A DNA stretch of 64,000 nucleotides from Setoptus koraiensis (taxonomy: Eukaryota > Arthropoda). The notes under the pieces are model-generated. The model worked only from the letters and a program-made list of their open reading frames with translations. It was not told the DNA's origin and did not search any database. Location: NCBI GenBank assembly GCA_048013815.1, contig CM106585.1:9920001-9984000 (forward strand), written 5' to 3'. Shown piece by piece: positions 23,177 to 35,200 of the stretch. How positions within the stretch are numbered: position 1 is the stretch's first letter; each line of letters starts with the position of its first letter. Both the position numbers and the translations under genes were made by a program.

Positions 23177-24529
23177 TTAGGCCGACGTGCCAGCAGCATA
23201 CAATGAACATGCCTGTCGTCGACTCCTCCCATAGGGCCCCCACAAGGGGAACATATTTGAATATTACGTAATATATGTTTGTTCTCGGCTCCTTATTAGC
23301 ATACGCTGCGGCCTCACAGCCAGATCGGTCCATACGCATATGCATACATATACATATGTGACACACAGTCACAGTTATTCTGGCTGGCAAAATCTAAATC
23401 TAAATTGGATTTCGCGACTGGCACTCGAAAAAGAAATGAAGTGAAGCGAGTTTACATTGCGACACGTTCCAGCGGCCCCAAATACCCGGTTGATGCAGTG
23501 TCGCCCAGAGCTGACACGGCGCCGCCGGAGCCGCCGCCATCGCTGACACAGGCCACCGGGCCCAAACAAAATCATTAGGTCGGCTGGCTGGCGACCAGAA
23601 ATGGAATTAAAATGCACTCCGCCGACAGCCTGGCCAACGTGCCGCTCGATGGGGCTCCCGACGGCCGCTCGCGCGCAACTTGCACGCACCAAAATTAGAT
23701 CTAATAATGCCACAAGGCATGATATATGTCCGATGTATCATGCTGCACTGTATCCAAACTGTTTCGGGTTGCCCGAAGCTGGCTCCGGCCATCCGCTTGC
23801 CGCCCAACGGCGGGCCCGACAAAAGTCGGCCCGTGGCTCATGGGCCGTGAGAGTCTCGTCACGGCGAGTCGTCGAACACCTAAGCGATTCGCTTAAAGCG
23901 AGTCAGAAGTGCCTCTCGTCAGCCAGTGTGGATATCCGATTCCGACTGTCGTCAGGCTGCAGATCCACGAACGATTCGTAACGGATCCCAGACATGGAGA
24001 CGAAATTCCGAAATCCACAATGTGTCCTTCAATCGAGCATTCGTTAGTTTAATTTCGTCAGCAACTAATTTCAGCTAACTCATCACTGGCTGTTCGTGGC
24101 TATCCACAATCCGCAAAAATGAGACCACATAAAGAATATTGGTCCACATCCGGAATACGTTTGAATATCTTTGGACATGCCCGTGGATATCCGAACATCG
24201 ATCGCATCTCTTTTGGTGACATTGGACTCCAATGATTGCAGCCGTGTCAATCGGCGGCTCGTAGCTGGGCCATTTACGACAGTGCGGTTTTCGTTTTTGC
24301 AGCAATTCAAAGTCGACAGTTTTCACTCTTTCGTTCAGACTCTAAACTTGAGCGACGACGACACTTTGGCGCGGGCCAGATGAGCCCAAAGGCTGAATGC
24401 CGCCGAAGAACCGGCGCCGGATAATCTGGCGCGACGACAAACGCTTAGCTCAAACGAGCTATTTATTTATTCGATAAGCCCCCCAATCAGGCGAAGAGTT
24501 TAGCTTTTGGGGAGCGCCTGGCATCCCCA

Positions 24530-24666
24530 ACATCCTGGTATCCCCAATAGCCCGGTATCTTGAATGGTCTGATATCTCCAGCAGCCCCAATAGCCCAAAT
24601 GGCCCCAATAGCCCCAATATCCCCAATAGCCCCGATATCCCCAATAGCCCCAATATCCCTAATAGC
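24530..24666. repeat. Minisatellite, unit near CCCCAATAG/CCCCAATATC
   Basis: About a dozen imperfect 9-10 base units of CCCCAATAGC, CCCCAATATC and CCCCGATATC. On the minus strand it reads as repeated Ile-Gly-Asp/Ala codons, which explains the odd repetitive frame there. Confidence 0.85.
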
Positions 24667-25511
24667 GAATAGGCTGTTGCGGATACAATGAGGTTTTTCT
24701 CTTGCCAATGTAATCAGGGAACGAGCGAGCGGAGAGACAGTTTGACGGGGCGCTCCGCGGCCGCATCGAATGATCAAGAGAGCGGGGCCAAGAGTAAGCG
24801 GCTTGTGGCTTGTCGGGCGAACGTGCTAACCGACGAAACAAAACAAGCGCCTTCCGCCGTGCAATTGGGGCTGTAAATTTGGCCCCAAAGTGGTTATTGG
24901 AAATTGCAATCTAGTCGATTTGGTGCTGGTGCTGGCGCTGAGCGTTGCAAGTCGCGACTTAGTACATATCGACTTTTAAGCAAGCAAATAAGCAACTAGC
25001 TATTCGCCGTTTGAGCATACTGTCTGCACGGAGCGGCCACTAATGGCGGATTTGCATATGCCCAGCAGCCCGAGCAAAGTTAGCGAGTGGATGAGGAAAC
25101 AAGCGAAAAAAATGTGTGTGTTCGGTGCGGAACGTCGGCCAAACAACGCGGGCCCCGTAATTGTTTGCACGTCTCAGGCGCTTGCAAAAAGCGACTTGCA
25201 AAAGGCTGCTCGCAAAAAGTTTGCATTTTGGAAGGCATTACACGTCGCGTCACAAGTAATCTGTGTGCTGCAATTTCCAAGAGTGTGGGCGGCCGGCCCA
25301 ATCGGTTCGCGGGGCCCGAGAGAGATTGGCCAAGGGGGCCAAGGGGGCGAGAGGGGCCGGCGTCTTTCGGGGCCGCAACCACGTCGGCAGTTGCAGTGAC
25401 TTTGCACGAGCTTGCGACACTAAGACGCACACAAGAGTATTTATATTGGTTTAGGCAAATCTTCTCGGCCGCTCCGTATCTGGCTGCCGTATTGCTGTTG
25501 TTCACCTGTCT

Positions 25512-25645
25512 GGCTGGTTGTTGTCGTTGTCGTTGTTGTTGCTGCTGTTGTCGTTGTTGTTGTCGTTGTTGCTGTTGCTGTTACTGCTGCCGTTGCTGTT
25601 GTTGCTGTTGTTGTTGGTGCCGTTGTTGCTGCTGCTGTTGCGCCC
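25512..25645. repeat. (TTG/CTG/CGT)n trinucleotide repeat
   Basis: About 130 bases of mixed GTT, GCT and GTC triplets. It gives the Cys-, Leu- and Asn-rich open frames of the area, none of which I accept as genes. Confidence 0.9.
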
Positions 25646-26250
25646 AAGACACATGGCTGGTTGCAAAATGCGCCGCCAGTTGCAAAAAGCGCCAACCAAG
25701 GCTCACTGGGCCAGCACAGCCACTGATGCATTTCTGGCTCATTCGCTCGCCCGTGTCAAGCTAATCATGGCAGCGGCTGAAAGTGGGGCCCCAGCGAGCC
25801 GACGCGCCGCCATTATGACCTGATTCGCGTGGCGCGCATCCACGGCACGTCCCCCGCCAATGCCAAATTGATTCTGGCCCGCGCTACCTGTCCACCTGTC
25901 CGCCTGTCTGGCTACTGGCCTGTCCAGTAGCTAGGTGTCAGTGGGGCCCACACTGTGGCAGCGCTGCTTAGATCGCTGGCCGGGGCCCAATTGAGCCTGC
26001 CGGGCGGCCGGCTTGCGGTGACTATCTCGGCGAGCAATCTGTCCGCAAGCAGCGAGTTGCGCCCACCGACTGCTGATTAGTTTACGCCTATCTCGCGAAA
26101 GTTGAGGGTGGGGGGGGGGCGCCCAACTTTCGCATGCGCCTCGCTCGTCTCGCAAAAGTGGGCCCGAGCCAGCGAGCGAGCGAGCAAAAAAGAAAACTCG
26201 TTGTTCTCGCCACCTTCATTATGAGCCAGATAATTTGAGACAGACGACGC

Positions 26251-26275
26251 GGGCGAACGTTGTTATCGTTCGCCC
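26251..26275. repeat. Short perfect inverted repeat
   Basis: GGGCGAACG and CGTTCGCCC around a 7-base loop TTGTTAT. Confidence 0.6.
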
Positions 26276-26317
26276 AGTTTAATGTGCCAGCTATGTGCAC
26301 ACAAACTCTCATTACAT

Positions 26318-26417
26318 AACGGCAGCGGCGCCAACACCAACAACGGCAGCGCCAACAACAACAACAGCGCCAACAACAACAACAGCGCCAACAACAACAA
26401 CAGCAACAACAACGACG
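26318..26417. repeat. (AAC)n with (CAGCGCCAACAACAACAA)n units
   Basis: A composite microsatellite with an 18-base higher-order unit repeated about three times. Confidence 0.85.
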
Positions 26418-29400
26418 GCGCCATAACAAAGAGCGGGGGATCTCATCAAAGTCATTAAGCTGCCGGCGAGCTGGCTGTTTGTTTAGCTGTTAGCTGAACT
26501 CAATGAATATTGTTGCCCGCTCGCCGTTGTTCCAATGTTACCCAACTGAATACAAGTAGCGCCAGATAGACATCGCACGAGCGCCCCCACCGCTGGCTGT
26601 AACTGGGCTTGTGGGGCCCGACGCTGGCCGCCAGTTGGCAAGCTAGCCGCGTCGGCTGGTCGTTGGCGCTGCCGTTGCCGCTGTTGCAAGTGGCCAGCGC
26701 ACACAAACATGCAAACAAATCCACCGCGACAACATTAATAGATCGGGCATTATATGCAAATTTGTTCGGCTCCATTCTGGCCAGCCAACGATCCGCCGAC
26801 CAGTGTCCAGTGTGCGCGGCGCGGCGCGGCCTTCGGTCTGGCGCCTCTGTCCGGCTGAACGGCTCGTCGGACAGGCACTGGTGCCGATTCGGGCCGCCAG
26901 AGGCGCGCCGCTCCAGACGCCGCTCGAGCGTCCGACATATCACATGGTGAATGCGTGAATATCGGTCGATATTCACATATTCAGCGCTGGCAGCGAACCG
27001 AGCCGGTCCGAAACGAGCGCCATCCGCAGAAAACAATTCGCAGGCTGGCGAGCAGTTGCGACAACAACAATGAGGGGCCCTCAACTGCGAGCCCCCGAAC
27101 AAAGCGAATCGAAACGAGAATCCGAGCACGCAAACAACAACATCAGCAACAACAATAACAACGAGCGCAAAATAAAACAAATTGACCCGGCCGAGCCCGT
27201 TCGAATAGCGTGCCCGCGAGACGCGGCCGTCGGACTCCAACGGTTGTAGCGCCGTTTCAAAGTGGCGCCCCCGAAACTTGTCTTGTGCTGTGTCTCGCTT
27301 GATCGGTCGGCTCCCGACTGGCCGGCCATTCGCAGCTATTCAGATGAGCGCCACACAAATGGGCAAATCGAATCTTGGCCAACTTCGGACAAAACAAAAC
27401 AAAACGGCGGCCTCTTTGCAGCAATTGGTTGCAGAAATCCGACAAACACATCGCTCATTAGGATCAGTCTGGCGCGCCCTCGCTGATCGCCCTACCAAAG
27501 CGGCCAAAACCAACATTACCTACCGGCCTGCCGGCGGGCCGAGCGGCGCCTTTCGCGTTGTGGGCCCAATCGGTCGGACAAAAAATTGTTTGCCTGAATG
27601 GACCACGCTTCACTAGCCAGACCATTTAGGCCACTTCGGCTAGTTAGGCCGGCCCGATCGAGCAGCTTGGGCCGGTGCGCAAATAAAGGGCGCCAATTGG
27701 GCAACCTTCGCAGCTGGAATCGGGGCCAGGGGGGCCCACGGCCATTCGGTCGGCTTGTGCATGCAGCGGCGACTGGCCTTTCCACTGATATTTACTTTCG
27801 TGTGTCATGTAATGACGCCACCGCTAATCGGGCCCGAATTTTCTGTATCGAATTTCCAGTCTGACACAACTCCGTTTTCCACTCTTCTACACATTTTCGG
27901 CACAACCATTTCTGGCGTGAGCGTCTCGGGCGCCGCTATTTCGGGCGCAAGTGTTCGGCCGGCACCAACAGCGAGCGGCGTGGCAAATTGGCGTGGAAGC
28001 GACTTGCGTCGAACAACCGTTCTCACCTAACGCGACCCGACGAGAAGCCGGCCCGAGCTGAGCCGCGCCGCGTTTTACCATGACGCGTTTCACTGTGCGT
28101 TTCGCCACAAATTTTACTGTGTGTCTCACCAAACGATCCGCCACACGAAGCGGCCCGCAAGAACGCAAGACACTGTCGCAAGGGCGCAAATTGGCGTGCC
28201 GTCGCAAATCACGGGGGCCAATTTCTGGCCCGCAAAAACGAGCAGAATGAGTGTGGGCGCGACGAAAACGGGCAAAAAAGAATAAGGAATGAAGCATAAA
28301 GAAATTATTAGATTAAAATATACATCGCTGGCCATTGTTGGCGGGGTGCGCCAGTTGGCCGGCCGAGAATGCTGAATGTTGGGCGTTGAACGGGCCCGCC
28401 GGGGAGCCACTGTCGCGGCGGCCGCAGCGTGCGGAGAGCTAGCTTGCCGGCCGAAGCTGGGGGCTCCGACTGTGCGAAGGCGCTCGAGAAGGCGCACAAA
28501 TTATTTAGTTCAATTGGCGAGTGATAAGCGCCGCTCGAAGAACAAGACAACTCGAGCGAAGTGCTTCGAAGCCGAAAATTCCGTTGAATTGAGCTTATGT
28601 TTTGGTTGCTCACTCGGAATTGAGCCGGCCCAGTGTTGCGAGCGTGGCCAACATCAACAATTGCGACGACAGCGACGGCAAGCGCCTATTTGTGCGTTCG
28701 CGTTTATTTAGCGCGAGTGCTAAATAAAATGCGAATGTGCCAAATAAAATCTTTTCGCCAATTCGTCGCGAAATCACTTCTCTCTCGCTCGTCACGAAGT
28801 GATAGCGCGATGAAAGCGAAACGAGCAACGAGTAACCGAAATTGAGCGACTTTGCGTGCAACGTGAAAAGATGGCCAAGATAAATGAAATTAGGCAGCGA
28901 AAAGGCGCCCGGCTTTTGCAGCGTCACAAGTGGGGCCCAGCTCCGATTTGATTTGCGGGCCCGCTAGCGTGAGACTTCATCATTTGATGCCAGCCGATCC
29001 GTTAATACTGAGCCCCTGTGCCTGGCCTCTGTTTTATCATTCCAATTTAATCTCTGATCCATCAATTGATTCAATTCAATTTAGCGGCTCAACTCGGGCC
29101 GGCCTCATATTACTGCTCGGTCGCCTTATTGCTCAAATGTGCCATTTAGCTGTCCCACATCGAGCAATATGCGGCGGCCGCCGCCGCCGCCGCTATCACA
29201 GCCGATAGATAGTGACACATAGCGATTTGTGACATAGGGGCGTTCGCGCACACACGCACTCGCCAAGGGCGCATGTCAGATATGGCCGCGCGTCCATTTG
29301 TCTCGTGCGTGCCGGGCGACAGGGGGCCCCAGAGGCTCAGTTGGCTCGAGTCGCGTCCACTGTTTGCACTGTTTATCTGCACCATTTATCAGCAGCGATC

Positions 29401-29493
29401 GAGCAATCGTGTCTATGTGTGTTTGAGGCGTTCTCTCACCAGACCAGCGGCCCCGCAAATCAGTGCCAGCCGATAACCAGCCCAGTCAGAGAA

Positions 29494-29525
29494 GATAAAT
29501 ATGGCCGAACAGAGCAGCCAGTGAG
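29494..29525 (+). promoter_or_regulatory. Candidate core promoter of the Dscam-like gene
   Basis: A TATA-like GATAAATA (29494-29501) is followed about 24 bases later by CCAGTGAG, which resembles the arthropod initiator. The first in-frame ATG of the gene is about 250 bases further on. Positional inference only. Confidence 0.3.
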
Positions 29526-29770
29526 AACAGCAAGCTACATCACAAGTTGGCCGGCCAATCACCGGCGAGCAGCAACATAAAGTGCAAGCAACAAACTTTT
29601 GTGGCGCAAACAACAAGATTAAGTCATCAAAGAGGCGACAGCAGCAGACACAAGAGAAGCCAGATAAAAGTTTTGGGCACAGCAAAAAGTGAAAATTCCA
29701 ACAGAGCGAGCCTTGTAAAAAGCCTTCGAATAGCCAAAACAACGAAAACGAATCTCTTGCGCGACACACG

Positions 29771-32243
29771 ATGAGAGATAAAAGTCGATCAGGCGCAAAT
29801 CAAATCCAGCAACAACGCCAACAATCACGCTCACAATCGGCCAATTTTAGCTTGCCAGGCCCCGGCAAGCCGACGATGGCGCCCTCGGCGCTTGTCGCCG
29901 GAGTGTCGCCGACGAGCCCAATGACATGGGCGAGAAACGAGAGCAGCGTTGACAAATTTGCCACCCAATCGCGCCATCTGACCAATCGTCGCGCTGGCAT
30001 GTGGCGTTTGTGTGAGTTGAAGAAAGCGAGCATCACGCAGCAAGATTACAAATGTCGTCGTCGTCGTCGTCGTCGTAGTGGCCAAATCACAATCAAAGAT
30101 GAAGATGAAGATGAAAAATCCCTTCGACAGCCAGAAGAAACGATAAATCTTGCGAGCGGCGACACGAATCAAACGGCAAACGATGGGGCCGAGCGAGCTA
30201 AGGGGGCCAAACGGGCGAAAGAGGCCGAACGAGCGAAAGAGGCCGAACGAGCGAGACAGGCCGAGCGAGCGAGAGGGGCCAAACGAGAGGCAGCGCGAGC
30301 TTGCCAGACAGTGGCACGACAGGTGAATGGGGCCCGTGCGGCCGGAGTGTGGCAAGTGGCCAGCGCCGCGCTATTGGTGACGCTGGGCCTATTCAACGGT
30401 GCCTATATTAAATTGATAGCCAGCAGCAGTGATAGCATGGGCGCCTTGGCGTCGCCAGGTAAGTTATTATAATGGGCTGGATGGTTTTGTTATGTTGTTT
30501 ATTGCGTAATAAACAAAACAACTGGTTTAGTGTCAGATCATGTCAGTCAGCCGCTGTGACTGTGTCAGGCGGCCGACTGGCTGGCTGACACTGAAAGAGC
30601 CAGCGACCGATAGCCAGGCCAGGCCCCAAAACAGATGGGGCGAGGGCGCGCATTTTGCGGCGAAATTGGCCCATATCTTAATATGACTTTTGCCACTTTT
30701 TTCTCTTTGGCTCCTTTGTTTACATTGTTACCTGGCCCACGGACTGGCCGCCATTACCTCCTGACGCGCGATTACGACAACAACAACGGCAACAACAACA
30801 ACAACAACGGCAATGACAACAACAACAACGGCAACAACAACGACGCCACACAAACGACAACAATAACGACACCGCGACTAACAAACGGCCCCTACGGCTG
30901 CCCGCCATCGGCTGCTCAGATCGGCCCAAACTAATCCCGCTCGCCATTGCCGACAGTTATAGTGAGGGCGCCAGTGTAAATGTGTTGTGCACGGTGGCGC
31001 AAGGCCAACACGAATCGCTAACGTTTGAATGGTTCAAAGATTCAATTAATCTCAGCCAACAGCAGCAGCAGCACTTGTTTCAGACGCAACAAAAACAAAG
31101 CAACACCAACACCAACAACAACAACAAACTCAATTTAATGAGCTCTGGCATGCAGCAGTCATTAGCGGCTTCCAGTCAACAGCAGCAGCCCGGCAATGGC
31201 AACATAATCATAGAGAAACATCAAGATCATTCATTGTTGCGAATACCTAAAGTTGCCCTATATGACGCAGGACAATACAAGTGTCTGGCGAGGAATCAAT
31301 TTGGACAGGACAGCTCAAGCGTAAATTTAATAGTAGACGGTGAGTTTAACGGCGCACTCCATCACTCTGATCACCGCTGGCTGACTGGCCGGCCGGCCAA
31401 ACGGGCCCCACTGGCTTGTCAGCTCGCCAGAGTTTGGCCGGAGCGGATAAAGAGCCCAGATAGCGAGCGTATGCAAATTTGTATTATTTATTTAGCTGGC
31501 AACGCGGGCCAGTTATGCAACGGTTATACAACAGTTATGCAACGGTTACGCAAGCCGGCTTGCGTGCAGCATGACCGTGCCGCGTCGCCACGCTCGGGGC
31601 CCCAAAAGGGCAGCACATTAGCAGCAGTCTGTCATACAAACAGAGTTGTCGCTCACAACTCACGCCAGCGACACCATTTATTCATTTAAAACTGACACTC
31701 TCTCTCTCTCGATTGTCTCTCTCTCTCTCTCTCTCTCTCTCGTTGCTCTCTTGTTTTATCCGCCGCTTCCTTTTGGGGCCCGGCTGCGGACACTGGCTGG
31801 CGCAATGACACAATGACACAACGACGCAACGACGCGCGACAAACTGACCGACAAATCGACGGCACCAAATAATAACATAATAACAACAACAACAACAACA
31901 ACGACGACGCTTCCAGTCAAGCTGAGCTGGCTGAAGGAGCCCAAAGACACAATAGTGAGCCTGAATCAGGACATCAGCGTCGATTGTCTGGCCCAGAGCG
32001 AGCCCAGACCCAAAATCAGATGGCAACGGCTGACCGGTGCTCTAACAAATGGCCCGCTGGGCCCACTCAAGGGTGTCACACAGGCCAACGGGGCCCTGTC
32101 GCTGGCAGCCAGTCAAGTGGTAAGTTCCAACAGATTCTTGAATATATCGAGGGCCTCGCGAGCCGACAGCGGCCTGTACGAGTGCGTAGCAAGTAACAAT
32201 CGCGACAAGGATCTCAGGAAAGTCATACAAGTGCACGTCAGAG
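29771..32243 (+). CDS. Dscam-like Ig-superfamily gene, first three coding exons (partial)
   Basis: Exons 29771-30458, 30920-31339 and 31917-32243 join with canonical GT..AG ends in phase 1 throughout, the classical arrangement for Ig-domain exons. Exon 1 encodes about 229 residues ending in a hydrophobic signal or anchor segment (VWQVASAALLVTLGLFNGAY). Exon 2 encodes an Ig domain of Dscam Ig7 type (RPKLIPLAIADSYSEGASV, VLC, FEWFKD, DAGQYKCLARNQFG) with a Gln/Asn-rich insertion between its cysteines. Exon 3 encodes a second Ig domain (WLKEPKDTIV, VDC, PRPKIRWQR, DSGLYECVASNN, LRKVIQVHV). Signal exon plus Ig1 plus Ig2 matches the 5' cassettes of chelicerate shortened Dscam genes. No third Ig, FN3 or transmembrane exon is visible downstream, so the remainder is distant, lost, or this is an orphan cassette. 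Known family role: homophilic neuronal or immune recognition at the cell surface. Confidence 0.75.
30185..30302 (+). repeat. In-frame repeat encoding (AERAKE)n in exon 1 of the Dscam-like gene
   Basis: A degenerate 15-18 base unit (GCCGAACGAGCGAAAGAG and relatives) encodes repeats such as ERAKEAERAKEAERAR, a highly charged helical stretch just upstream of the signal/anchor segment. Confidence 0.75.
30776..30850 (+). repeat. (CAA/CGG)n repeat in intron 1 of the Dscam-like gene
   Basis: Triplets CAA with interspersed CGG and GAC, ending about 70 bases before the acceptor of exon 2. Confidence 0.85.
31690..31742 (+). repeat. (CT)n microsatellite in intron 2 of the Dscam-like gene
   Basis: Two CT runs separated by CGATTGT. 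It lies in the intron between the two Ig exons. Confidence 0.9.
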
Positions 32244-35200
32244 GTAGGTGGCCCACTTTTATACCCAGACATACACGCCAATGCATTAGCATATTACCCC
32301 TACCCCTACCCCAATTCTCTCTACCCACACTCGAGCCCACACTACCCATGCTAGATTGGGACAGGTCAGGTAAGGTTGTGTCGCCGTGTCAATGGTCCTC
32401 CAACAGTACGTGTCAACAGTACGTGTCAACAGCACGTGGTGCCAGTTGTGTCGGAAAACAATTGTGCAGCCGTCAATTGTGGTTACAATCATCAATTACA
32501 AGACGAGAGACAATCAATCAATTAATTTATCGATTAATTAAGTTGGTTCAAACAATAAATCAAATGCTACTGCTCGTCGTGTTCAATCATTGTTTTTTGT
32601 GTAACTTTTGTCTAATTTTTATTAGCGGTTAAATCATTGATTCAATGCAATATGTACATGTTATTCTAAACTGATCCAATGCCTTACGACGACACGTCTT
32701 TTTCCTGTGCTCGTGTCGTTTTCGTGTCATCGGCGTGTTGTCACCGGTGGCGACAAAAATTAAACATTTACAAAATCTCAAAGTTGCCTTATACAAGCCT
32801 ACTTATAAGAGTGCTGGTGTGTGTGTGTGTGTGTGTGTTTTTTTTTTCAAAGCTCCAGTGCAATTTTGTATTTGTGTTTGTGCATTTTATCTGCTAATAC
32901 GTGTGCTTGTGATACATGTTGTGTAATATGTAAATGGGGGATATCACTATATCTATATAGTACAAGTATGTAATGTTTACTTTTAAATTGAGTTGAGTTG
33001 TCGCGCGGTGGTGGTCATCGTCTAAAACTCTATTTATATAACTATATATATACTATACCCTATATATAGTCTAGCCACAAATAGCTAGCAAGTGTGTTAT
33101 GTAACAATACAACTGAACTAGCTAATAGCTGTAGGTATGCGTGTCGGAATAGGCTGACAAATGCAAAGTTAATCTATATTTTACATTACTCTATATATTT
33201 ACATTGACGACCAATTGCTTTTGTTTGTATTCATCGATGACAGTTGGCTGACATTCGTCTCTCATCGTTTACCATTGTCGCCATTGTTTGTCGCGCATTG
33301 TTTCATACGGCGGGCGATAACGATGATACATGTTACGGTTACATAATCGTCACGTTTCAATTTATTCTTGCTAGGCCACTTGTAGTGTCGTCACTTTGGT
33401 CGGCTTGACCTGTTTCGTTGTTTTTACAATACCTATCTTCATATATTAATCTATCTATTCATGTCTGTTTAATAATATCTATGTGGCTCGTATATTTTTT
33501 GGGCTTTTTTAGGATATTTGTGTAAAAATGTGTCTTGTGTGATTATGATGATCGATACATTATTTAGTTGTATATTTACAGGAAAAAAAATTACATTTGA
33601 ATTTTCGTTTGTGTTTATGCAAATGAAAATCCAATTTGTTTTGTCGACGATTTCGCCGCCAATCAGTCGCAGTCATTTGTGTCTCCATAAACACCTGTCT
33701 GCCTGTTCGCGTGTGTGTCGTCCACTTTTGAGTATTGCACTACTTCCGGCCTTTTCGCTACTTAATAATCATCAATCAACTAATTGTAGATCATTAATCA
33801 GTAGTTATAAATGGTCTGATAAATGGTAATAATAAATGGTAATAATTTACGATATTAATATAATATTTACAGGTGCTTGTTGTGTTACACCACGCTTATA
33901 AACAATGCCATTTCGCGCCCAATTGCCCAACTACTATCGTTCGTCGTGACATTTACTTAGAAGACGACAAAAATTGATTGCTAAACCGATCTTGTCAATG
34001 TATTTTAGTCTGTGTGTGTGTGTGCGTGTGTCGTACTTTTGATTACATTTGTTTGTCCGGTCGTTTGTTTGTGTCCAATTGTTGTGTAGTGGTGGCACAT
34101 TTCTTTCAATCTCTATTTCTCCATTTGTTTGCACACACACACAGTCAAATTTTCTTGCAAGGCAACATGATAATGATTTTTGTTTCATTTTGTTTTGTTT
34201 CGTTTCCTGTTTTGTTTCCGATTAAATGCCACGAAGAAGCCAATAGACCGATTAATCAATCAGTCATCAAACTCTTCTTGCTTTTTTGTAATGCTCACTA
34301 ATGGTTTTGTATCTACTACTCACTTCCGGCCTACTATTGAAACTACCACAGTCGTTTAACTTGTCGTCATAGTGTTTACGTCATCATCAGCATGTGCATT
34401 GAAAATTCATTCGCCTTCGTTGCTCATAAATTCAACTCTACGTGATGTGACGCAGCACTGTTGTTCCGCCTAATCGCTTCGCTCGCTTTATCCTTTTTCG
34501 TGCCATTATTCCTATGTGATATTATTATTTCCGTGTGATTATTACCGCTTCGTCGTTGTTGATGTTGTGTGACAGGCACAAAAACATTGTCAGACAATTA
34601 GGCAGGTTACAAAAACACGAGCATTGCCGAGCCTGTAATGCAAAAGAATTTCTTGACACTCGTTTCGGTTTGCTTTTTTTTTCATCGGGCGTCCTCGTTC
34701 TTTTTACAATTAGAGACTGGTCGCCCATCGAGCTATATACAATTGCATGTATAACCATTTCTATCACTCTTCTTTGTCTTTTCTTCTCCTTTCTCCTTTA
34801 AAGTGCATTTCGCTTACACGCTTGGGCGCTTGTTCGGACAGACACAATCTTTGAACATCTTTTGAGCTTATTTGTTGTATCACCTGAACCTATTAAGTTA
34901 CGGTAAAGTGGTAAGGGCCTACTGATCGTGTGTCTGTCTGCCTGTCTTTGTGTGTGATTAGCAATTGATAATAATCGTCAATCATTGGTAATTTCCGGTG
35001 GTGAATACATGTTTCTATCGTGTCTGTCTAAGCGATTAGTTCCAATTTAGCTACTGCTGCTAGAATGTCATATGTGGATATCCTCTTTCTGGGGCTCAAT
35101 TTTTTTCAATTCATTTTTTTTTTCCACAAGTTAGTGATTATAGATTTCTCCTTTTTCAGTTGTCGGTTTCATTCGGTTGGTTTGGCGTGTTTCAACGGGA

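Larger units (their letters stand above)
19560..29490. other. GC-rich, GGGCCC-dense noncoding domain
   Basis: About 10 kb of GC-rich sequence full of GGCC, GGGCCC and GGGGCCCC. It contains many long open frames on all six frames, with no consistent start, codon texture or domain. I regard these as by-products of GC richness and of trinucleotide repeats. It ends at the first exon of the Dscam-like gene and may be its upstream regulatory region. Local tandem repeats and hairpins are listed separately. Confidence 0.55.

Noticed and set aside
22827-23390. Overlapping long frames on both strands
   Set aside because: They are explained by GC richness and a GAC repeat, with no start context, domain or codon bias.
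25087-25764. Long Cys-rich open frame resembling a cysteine-rich secreted protein
   Set aside because: The cysteines come from a TGT/TGC trinucleotide repeat. There is no domain spacing and the other frames are equally open.
26500-27240. 246-codon minus-strand frame with membrane-like segments
   Set aside because: It lies in the GC-rich noncoding block with many competing frames. Its composition follows GC content and no family pattern is visible.
29193-29212. TATCACAGCC, the start of the miR-2 family sequence, also seen at about 4191
   Set aside because: Only about ten bases agree, and no complementary arm lies within hairpin distance at either site.
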